In this document: positions 59,139 to 64,000 of the stretch, one piece after another
Layout: each line of letters begins with the position of its first letter
Position numbering within the stretch: the first letter of the stretch is position 1
Program-made: the position numbers and the translations under genes
NCBI RefSeq assembly: GCF_026342355.1
Contig: NZ_JAPEMV010000008.1
Location: 310,001-374,000 of the forward strand
Length of the DNA stretch: 64,000 nt
DNA from: Streptomyces sp. NBC_00249
GTDB taxonomy: Bacteria; Actinomycetota; Actinomycetes; Streptomycetales; Streptomycetaceae
Direction: 5' to 3'
The notes under the pieces: model-generated
The model's database searches: none
Seen by the model: the letters and a program-made list of their open reading frames with translations, nothing else
What the model was told of the DNA's origin: nothing

Positions 59139-59441
59139 ATGGCTTCCGGCCGTCAGTATCTACAGGTGCTCGATCGCCGCCCGTCGCATGACGACCTCGT
59201 CGACCACCTGGTGCGCAGCACCGCGCTCCAGCGCGGAGAGGCCGCCCGGGTGGTGCTGGACGTGCTCGCGTACTTCGACGAGACGACCGAGGAATTCGTC
59301 CGCCGCCGCCACCGCGAGCTGCAGTCGGGCGGAGCGGTCAACGCGGAGATCTTCGAGCGGATCGCGGCCGAGCTGCCGCACCGCGCCGTGGCGCCCCCGG
59401 AGCTCTCGCTCCGGCAGCTGCGCCGCATCGTCTACGGCTGA
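59139..59441 (+). CDS. Small conserved protein upstream of glmS2
   Basis: 100 residues, mostly helical: LVDHLVRSTALQRGEAARVV and LDVLAYFDETTEEFVRRRHR, then SLRQLRRIVYG. The pattern resembles small hypothetical proteins of Streptomyces with no assigned role. The hairpin directly upstream covers the ribosome binding region, and a dre lies further up. The gap to glmS2 is 72 bp. Co-regulation by DasR with glmS2 is plausible. Confidence 0.72.
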   Translation: MASGRQYLQVLDRRPSHDDLVDHLVRSTALQRGEAARVVLDVLAYFDETTEEFVRRRHRELQSGGAVNAEIFERIAAELPHRAVAPPELSLRQLRRIVYG

Positions 59442-59513
59442 TCCGCCGGCCGGGCCGCCCGACGGCCGGCCGGTCAGGGCACACGAACCGAACTTCAGGA
59501 GGGGCAAGACCGT

Positions 59514-61331
59514 ATGTGCGGAATTGTGGGTTACATCGGCAAGCGCGACGTGGCACCGCTGCTGCTGGAAGGTCTCCAGCGGCTGGAGTACCGCGGCTAC
59601 GACTCGGCGGGCATCGTCGTCAACAGCCCGAAGTCGGCGGCGCTGAAGGTCGTCAAGGCCAAGGGCCGGGTCCGCGAGCTGGAGTCCCGCGTCCCCAAGC
59701 GCTTCGCCGGCACCACCGGTATCGCCCACACCCGCTGGGCCACCCACGGCGCCCCGAGCGACATCAATTCGCACCCGCACCTGGACGCCGACAACAAGGT
59801 CGCCGTCGTCCACAACGGCATCGTCGACAACGCCTCCGAGCTGCGCGCCAAGCTGGAGTCCGAGGGCGTCGTCTTCGTCTCGGAGACCGACACCGAGGTC
59901 ATCGTCCACCTGATCGCCCGCTCCCAGGCCGACTCCCTGGAGGAGAAGGTCCGCGAGGCCGTCAAGGCGATCGAGGGCACCTACGGCATCGCCGTCATGC
60001 ACGCCGACTTCGCCGACCGCATCGTCGTCGCCCGCAACGGCTCCCCGGTCGTCCTCGGCATCGGCGAGAAGGAGATGTTCGTCGCCTCGGACGTCGCCGC
60101 GCTCGTCGCCCACACCCGCCAGGTCGTCACCCTCGACGACGGCGAGATGGCCACCCTGAAGGCCGACGACTTCCGCACCTACACCACCAGCGGTGCCACC
60201 ACCACGGCCACGCCGGAGACCGTCGAGTGGGAGGCCGCCTCCTACGACATGGGCGGCCACGACACCTACATGCACAAGGAGATCTCCGAGCAGCCCGACG
60301 CGGTCGACCGCGTGCTGCGCGGCCGGATCGACGACCGCTTCAACACCGTGCACCTGGGCGGCCTGAACCTGGACCCGCGCGAGGCGCGCGGCATCCGCCG
60401 GGTCAAGATCCTGGGCTGCGGCACCTCGTACCACGCGGGTCTGATCGGCGCCGGCCTCATCGAGAGCATGGCCCGCATCCCCGCGGACGCCGAGCCGGCC
60501 TCCGAGTTCCGCTACCGCAACCCGGTCGTGGACCCCGACACCCTGTACATCGCCGTCTCCCAGTCCGGTGAGACGTACGACGTGCTCGCGGCCGTCCAGG
60601 AGCTCAAGCGCAAGGGCGCCCGCGTCCTCGGCGTGGTCAACGTGGTCGGTTCCGCCATCGCCCGCGAGGCCGACGGCGGCGTGTACGTGCACGCCGGCCC
60701 GGAGGTCTGCGTGGTCTCCACCAAGTGCTTCACCAACACGGTCGTGGCCTTCGCGCTGCTCGCCGTGCACCTCGGCCGGATCCGGGACCTGTCCGTCACC
60801 GACGGCAAGCGGATCATCGAGGGCCTGCGCAAGCTGCCCTCGCAGATCCAGGAGATCCTGGAGGGCGAGGACGAGATCAAGAAGCTCGCCGCCGAGTACG
60901 CCGAGGCCAAGTCGATGATGTTCATCGGCCGGGTCCGCGGCTACCCCGTGGCCCTGGAGGCCTCCCTCAAGCTGAAGGAGATCTCCTACATCCACGCCGA
61001 GGCCTACCCGGCCTCCGAGCTCAAGCACGGCCCGCTCGCCCTCATCGAGCCGGCGATGCCGACGGTCGCGATCGTCCCCGACGACGACCTGCTGGAGAAG
61101 AACCGCGCGGCGCTGGAGGAGATCAAGGCCCGCAGCGGCCGGATCCTGGCCGTCGCCCACCGCGAGCAGGAGAAGGCCGACCACACCATCCTCGTGCCCA
61201 AGAACGAGGACGAGCTGGACCCGATCCTGATGGGCATCCCGCTCCAGCTGCTGGCGTACCACACCGCCCTGGCCCTGGGCCGGGACATCGACAAGCCGCG
61301 CAACCTGGCGAAGTCCGTCACGGTCGAGTAG
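59514..61331 (+). CDS. glmS2: Glutamine-fructose-6-phosphate aminotransferase (isomerizing), GlmS
   Basis: 605 residues; makes glucosamine-6-phosphate from fructose-6-phosphate and glutamine for peptidoglycan. The N-terminal Ntn amidotransferase has the nucleophile Cys2 in MCGIVGYIGKRD and GIAHTRWATHG. Two SIS domains carry ILGCGTSYHAGLIGAGLIE and VSQSGETYDVLAAV, and the C-terminal LAKSVTVE is the canonical end. The ribosome binding site is AGGAGGGG. No glmS ribozyme is visible upstream; control is probably via DasR. A strong terminator follows. Confidence 0.96.
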   Translation: MCGIVGYIGKRDVAPLLLEGLQRLEYRGYDSAGIVVNSPKSAALKVVKAKGRVRELESRVPKRFAGTTGIAHTRWATHGAPSDINSHPHLDADNKVAVVHNGIVDNASELRAKLESEGVVFVSETDTEVIVHLIARSQADSLEEKVREAVKAIEGTYGIAVMHADFADRIVVARNGSPVVLGIGEKEMFVASDVAALVAHTRQVVTLDDGEMATLKADDFRTYTTSGATTTATPETVEWEAASYDMGGHDTYMHKEISEQPDAVDRVLRGRIDDRFNTVHLGGLNLDPREARGIRRVKILGCGTSYHAGLIGAGLIESMARIPADAEPASEFRYRNPVVDPDTLYIAVSQSGETYDVLAAVQELKRKGARVLGVVNVVGSAIAREADGGVYVHAGPEVCVVSTKCFTNTVVAFALLAVHLGRIRDLSVTDGKRIIEGLRKLPSQIQEILEGEDEIKKLAAEYAEAKSMMFIGRVRGYPVALEASLKLKEISYIHAEAYPASELKHGPLALIEPAMPTVAIVPDDDLLEKNRAALEEIKARSGRILAVAHREQEKADHTILVPKNEDELDPILMGIPLQLLAYHTALALGRDIDKPRNLAKSVTVE

Positions 61332-61350
61332 GCACCGCCTCCACGAGGCA

Positions 61351-61386
61351 CGAAGGCCCCCGGGGGACGATCCCCGGGGGCCTTCG
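61351..61386 (+). terminator. Strong terminator after glmS2
   Basis: Perfect 15-base arms CGAAGGCCCCCGGGG/CCCCGGGGGCCTTCG, six-base loop. It is followed by a weakly T-containing stretch. Confidence 0.85.
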
Positions 61387-61424
61387 CGGTTTCGCTCTTC
61401 GCCGTTTCGCTCCTCGCCCTGCCC

Positions 61425-61994
61425 TCAGCCCGCGGCGACCGCGCCGCGGCCCGAGGCCTTGCCGAAGGCCATCGGCCAGTGGGCCAGGGACGCGGTGGCC
61501 CCGTACCAGGCCAGCAGGCCGGACACGGCCGCGACCCAGCCGCCCGCCTTGGCGAGCCCGGCGCTGTCCGCGAACGCGGCTATCGCCAGGAGGACCAGGG
61601 AGAGCGTCAGCAGGGCGTACACGCCCTGGCCGAACACACCGCTCGCGGCGGCGACCGTGAGGGTCAGCGCGAGCATCGCGAAGAGGACGAGAAACGTTCC
61701 GGCTGCTTCCTCGGAGGAGGAGCCGCCCGCGCCCTTGGCCCAGGTGAACCAGAAGACGCCGAGGCCCGCGAACGCGGTGCCGTTGAACCCGTTGCCGCCG
61801 CGGTACTCCATGAGCCCGAGGAGGAAGAGGGCCGCGCCGCCGACGTACATGGCGAGCGAGACGGAGTTGGCGGCGGTGACACCGTCGAGGATGCCGGTGT
61901 GGCCGATTCCGAACGCGAGAAGGGTGAGACCCAGGGCGATGTTCCCCAGGGTCGAAGTCGAGGCCGTGCTTCCCGCAGAGACACCATTGTCCAC
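61425..61994 (-). CDS. GPR1/FUN34/YaaH-family acetate-type transporter
   Basis: 189 residues with six transmembrane helices (NIALGLTLLAFGIGHTGIL, LAMYVGGAALFLLGLMEY, AGLGVFWFTWAKGAG and three more). Members export or import acetate and other monocarboxylates or ammonium. The usual NPAPLG start motif is reduced to GNIALGL. The loop YRGGNGFNGTAFAGLG is typical. It is convergent with glmS2. An acetate or succinate role is inferred from the family. Confidence 0.85.
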   Translation of the reverse strand: MDNGVSAGSTASTSTLGNIALGLTLLAFGIGHTGILDGVTAANSVSLAMYVGGAALFLLGLMEYRGGNGFNGTAFAGLGVFWFTWAKGAGGSSSEEAAGTFLVLFAMLALTLTVAAASGVFGQGVYALLTLSLVLLAIAAFADSAGLAKAGGWVAAVSGLLAWYGATASLAHWPMAFGKASGRGAVAAG

Positions 61995-62093
61995 GGCGGG
62001 CTCCCTTCGATCTGCAGTTGTGTGCTGCGTCCCAGCAGCATTTATCTACCCTTTACAAGGGGGTTCACAACCGCACAATCGACATACAGTGGG

Positions 62094-62624
62094 TTACGGA
62101 ATGACAACAACGGGTCGCTGCGCCCGCTTCGCCAGCCGCCCCGCCACCGAGCCGAAGATCCGGCCCACGATCCCGTGCGTGGAGCCCACCACGATGGCGT
62201 CCGCCGAGTACTCCCGGCCGACCTCCTCCAGCTCGTGGCAGATGTCCCCGCCCCGCTCGACCAGGATCCACGGCACCTCGGCGAGGTAGTCCGCGCAGGC
62301 CAGCTCCAGCCCGAGCACCTCGGTGCGGTGGTCCGGCACGTCGACGAAGACGGGGGGTTCGCAGCCGGCCCACACGGTGGTGGGCAGCCGGTTCGCGACA
62401 TGGACGATGATCAGACCGGAGCCGGAGCGCCGGGCCATCCCGATCGCGTAGGCGAGGGCTCTCTCACTGGAAGTGGAGCCGTCGAAGCCCACCACGACCC
62501 CGTGCCGGAAGGCCGGGTCGCAGGGGAGGCGTGTCTGTTCCACCGCGCGCAGGTCGCTCGATGCGGAATCGGCGAGGGGTTTGCGCTTGCGGTCCGCGGG
62601 TTCGGAGAATTCGTGACCGGCCAT
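62094..62624 (-). CDS. Universal stress protein (UspA family)
   Basis: 176 residues from the ATG at 62624. The Rossmann-like Usp fold begins at VVVGFDGSTSSERALAYAIG. The ATP-binding loop is in VVGSTHGIVGRIFGSVAGRL and ends in PVVVIP. The first 35 residues are an extension with many charged residues. The ribosome binding site is poor. The gene is alone on this strand and 99 bp after it comes the transporter gene. It probably binds ATP and acts in dormancy or stress (family knowledge). Confidence 0.85.
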   Translation of the reverse strand: MAGHEFSEPADRKRKPLADSASSDLRAVEQTRLPCDPAFRHGVVVGFDGSTSSERALAYAIGMARRSGSGLIIVHVANRLPTTVWAGCEPPVFVDVPDHRTEVLGLELACADYLAEVPWILVERGGDICHELEEVGREYSADAIVVGSTHGIVGRIFGSVAGRLAKRAQRPVVVIP

Positions 62625-62989
62625 GGGTGTCTCGACGAAGAGTCCTCGGGGAGGCGACGGGGGCGATTTCGGCGACGCAGGTAGGTGACGCGGTGGACTT
62701 CGACGCAGGGTCCTCAACGACGCTGCGTGACGGGGCTCTGTCCGGGAAGCATCTTCCCAAGCCCTTACCCACCAGGGTACGGCGACACTCCTGTCCTGCA
62801 CAGGGCATGCCGCCCTTGGAGAGCGTCCCAGGGAGCATGCCGGAGTGGCGGCGCCTTGGCAATGTCCGCTGCCCCCTACAGCCAGTGACGAAGCGGGTGT
62901 GCGCCACCCGTGCGCGCAGTGACCGAGCCCCGCACCGGGGCGTTGGACACGAGTCCGACCGTCCAGGAAGAGCCCGCAGGGAGTACGCC
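62625..62989. other. Gene-free spacer before the Pro-rich membrane protein
   Basis: 365 bp with no convincing gene in any frame. The only notes are scattered GC-rich repeats near 62690-62740. I see no clear promoter. Confidence 0.5.
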
Positions 62990-63427
62990 GTGCCCGGCCA
63001 TCCGGTTCACCCCGTCCAGCCCGTCCAGCCCGCTCCGCCGACGCAGCCCGTCCCGCCGTCCCCTTCCTCCCGCCCTCCCTCCCGCCCCTCCTCCCTTCAC
63101 CCGTCCGTGCAACACTCCGGGCGCGCCCATGACGACCCCGCGGGTGACGTGGTGCGCTGGGCCGCCTTCAGCTGCCTGCTCGTGCCCGTGGTGCTGGTCG
63201 TCTACGGGACCTCCTACGGCGGGGCCGCCGTGGCCACCCTGGGGCTGGCCGCCGTCACGGCCGCCTGCCGGGTGCTGCTGCGGTACTCGGAGAAGTCGGA
63301 GCGGGCCGCCGCCCGGGTGTTCGCGGAGGACGCCCTTCCGGGCGGGCACCGCGGCCGGCATTCCCGCAGCGGGTCCGGTTCGCACCGCGGATGCCACGGC
63401 TCCGGCGGGATCTCCCCTCACGACTGA
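62990..63427 (+). CDS. Pro-rich membrane protein next to adpA
   Basis: 145 residues from the GTG at 62990 (AGGGAG upstream). A Pro/Val repeat (HPVHPVQPVQPAPPTQPVPP) and a Ser/Pro stretch precede two helices (WAAFSCLLVPVVLVVYGTSY, VATLGLAAVTAACRVLLRY). The C-terminus is rich in Ser, His, Gly and Arg. Likely an anchored protein with an extended N-terminal tail. Function unknown. Confidence 0.65.
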   Translation: MPGHPVHPVQPVQPAPPTQPVPPSPSSRPPSRPSSLHPSVQHSGRAHDDPAGDVVRWAAFSCLLVPVVLVVYGTSYGGAAVATLGLAAVTAACRVLLRYSEKSERAAARVFAEDALPGGHRGRHSRSGSGSHRGCHGSGGISPHD

Positions 63428-63803
63428 CCGGTTCGCACGTACACACCCGGTTGTTTTCAGCCAACTTCCGGACGAGGGTCCCCCCTTGCCGGAATGTCCC
63501 CCCAACCCCCCTACCACCAGCGACGACAGGCGCCAGGGGGTGTCACGACCCCATGGGTACTGGCCATGGCCGGACGGCAAGCTTCCCACCCGGGTAGCGG
63601 AGTGGAACGCTTCCTGATCGAATGCTTTTCGCCAAGTTGCCAAGTCGACATAGCGCTGCGTGCTGAACTTGTCACGCCGACACCACGGGACGCAGTAGAT
63701 TCGATCATGTATTTACGGCGGGGGATCCACGTGCAAGGCCGAGGGGAAACGTGCAGGTGCGACCAGACCAAGGAGTCGCGACACCCAAGGGGGGCTTAGC
63801 GCC
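63428..63803 (+). promoter_or_regulatory. adpA upstream region
   Basis: 376 bp without a gene. It contains a tandem GCCAAGT (63631-63637, 63639-63645), TAGATT (63696-63701) as a possible -10, and the ribosome binding site AAGGGGGG at 63788-63795. In other Streptomyces this region binds AdpA, BldD and the gamma-butyrolactone receptor. I could not match an exact AdpA consensus here. The leader is probably long. Confidence 0.55.
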
Positions 63804-64000
63804 ATGAGCCAGGATTCCACCGCCGTCGTCGCGGACGCGGGCCGGAAGCTCGCGGGGCGTCGCCGCAGGGAGATCGTCGCGGTGCTGCTGTTCAGCGGCG
63901 GACCGATCTTCGAGAGTTCCATTCCGCTGTCCGTGTTCGGCATCGACCGGCAGGACGCGGGAGTTCCACGCTATCGACTGCTCGTGTGCGCCGGGGAGGA
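63804..64000 (+). CDS. adpA: AdpA (BldH), developmental master regulator, 3' part beyond the window
   Basis: The first 65 codons are visible. The sequence RRREIVAVLLFSGGPIFESS, then IPLSVFGIDRQDAGVPRYRLLVC, matches the N-terminal DJ-1/PfpI-like domain of AdpA. The AraC-type HTH lies outside. AdpA activates aerial mycelium, sporulation and secondary metabolism. The ATG at 63804 has the ribosome binding site AAGGGGGG nearby. The rare TTA codon that makes adpA depend on bldA is not in this part. Confidence 0.92.
   Translation, partial: MSQDSTAVVADAGRKLAGRRRREIVAVLLFSGGPIFESSIPLSVFGIDRQDAGVPRYRLLVCAGE

Noticed and set aside
59442..59513. glmS ribozyme upstream of glmS2
   Set aside because: The spacer is only 72 bp and lacks the conserved core; that ribozyme is typical of Firmicutes, and DasR control fits better.
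63428..63803. Exact AdpA binding consensus in the adpA upstream region
   Set aside because: Near matches such as GCCAAGT repeats were seen, but none fits TGGCSNGWWY at all positions, so no autoregulatory site is claimed.

Overview
This window is chromosomal DNA of a high-GC actinomycete, almost certainly a Streptomyces. GC is very high, with strong third-position GC that opens long shadow reading frames on the opposite strand. GTG and TTG starts are common. Several gene blocks are Streptomyces signatures: the desferrioxamine operon desABCD, a WhiJ-like XRE/DUF397/ATPase group, and the start of the developmental regulator gene adpA (bldH) at the right edge. From memory, the right half follows the Streptomyces coelicolor order acdH - desE - desABCD - hexosaminidase - glmS2 - adpA. 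I saw no rRNA, tRNA, CRISPR array, prophage or complete insertion sequence.

Layout. 1-7030: myo-inositol catabolism, as two divergent units. One is iolC-iolB-iolD-mmsA on the minus strand. The other is an iolE/mocC-like isomerase and iolG on the plus strand. They are separated by only 45 bp. 7260-10640: a small HTH protein, a remnant of a cation/proton antiporter, and a copper unit (CsoR-type operator, copZ, copA). 10640-12410: citrate synthase on the minus strand, with tandem hairpins carrying identical C-rich loops beyond its 3' end and a perfect palindrome upstream. 12460-22640: recD2 helicase, DUF937 protein, GNAT acetyltransferase, EamA exporter with a divergent LysR regulator, a GH3 N-acetylhexosaminidase, an S28 peptidase, a small secreted protein and an EF-hand protein. 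22660-27330: a giant fused double ABC exporter and an XRE antitoxin next to a broken toxin gene.

27330-31530: a ThDP-dependent decarboxylase-like enzyme, an agmatinase-family ureohydrolase and a divergent PucR regulator, probably a guanidino-acid or arginine pathway. 31550-38470: a secreted trypsin-like protein, an acyl-CoA dehydrogenase with a type II thioesterase, a cation diffusion facilitator, a MarR regulator facing a frameshifted short-chain dehydrogenase, and a phosphatase-like protein. 38550-45090: the leucine and branched-chain catabolic operon (TetR, carboxyltransferase, biotin carboxylase/BCCP, HMG-CoA lyase, acyl-CoA dehydrogenase). 45175-52540: iron acquisition, with two iron boxes controlling desE plus a siderophore reductase and desABCD. 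52650-56470: a regulatory block with a WhiJ-like set and a WD40 Ser/Thr kinase. 56530-61390: GlcNAc and aminosugar metabolism (GH20 hexosaminidase, glmS2, a DasR site). 61420-64000: acetate-type transporter, universal stress protein, a membrane protein and the start of adpA.

The less ordinary features are these: tandem hairpins with identical 12-nt loops resembling the actinobacterial 6C RNA design; two copies of one Streptomyces repeat family inserted in frame inside two enzyme genes (iolB and the biotin carboxylase); many genes with a TANNNT hexamer 6-8 nt before the ATG and no ribosome binding site (probable leaderless mRNAs); clear palindromic operators next to TetR and MarR genes; and a 1-base frameshift in the dehydrogenase controlled by the MarR operator.
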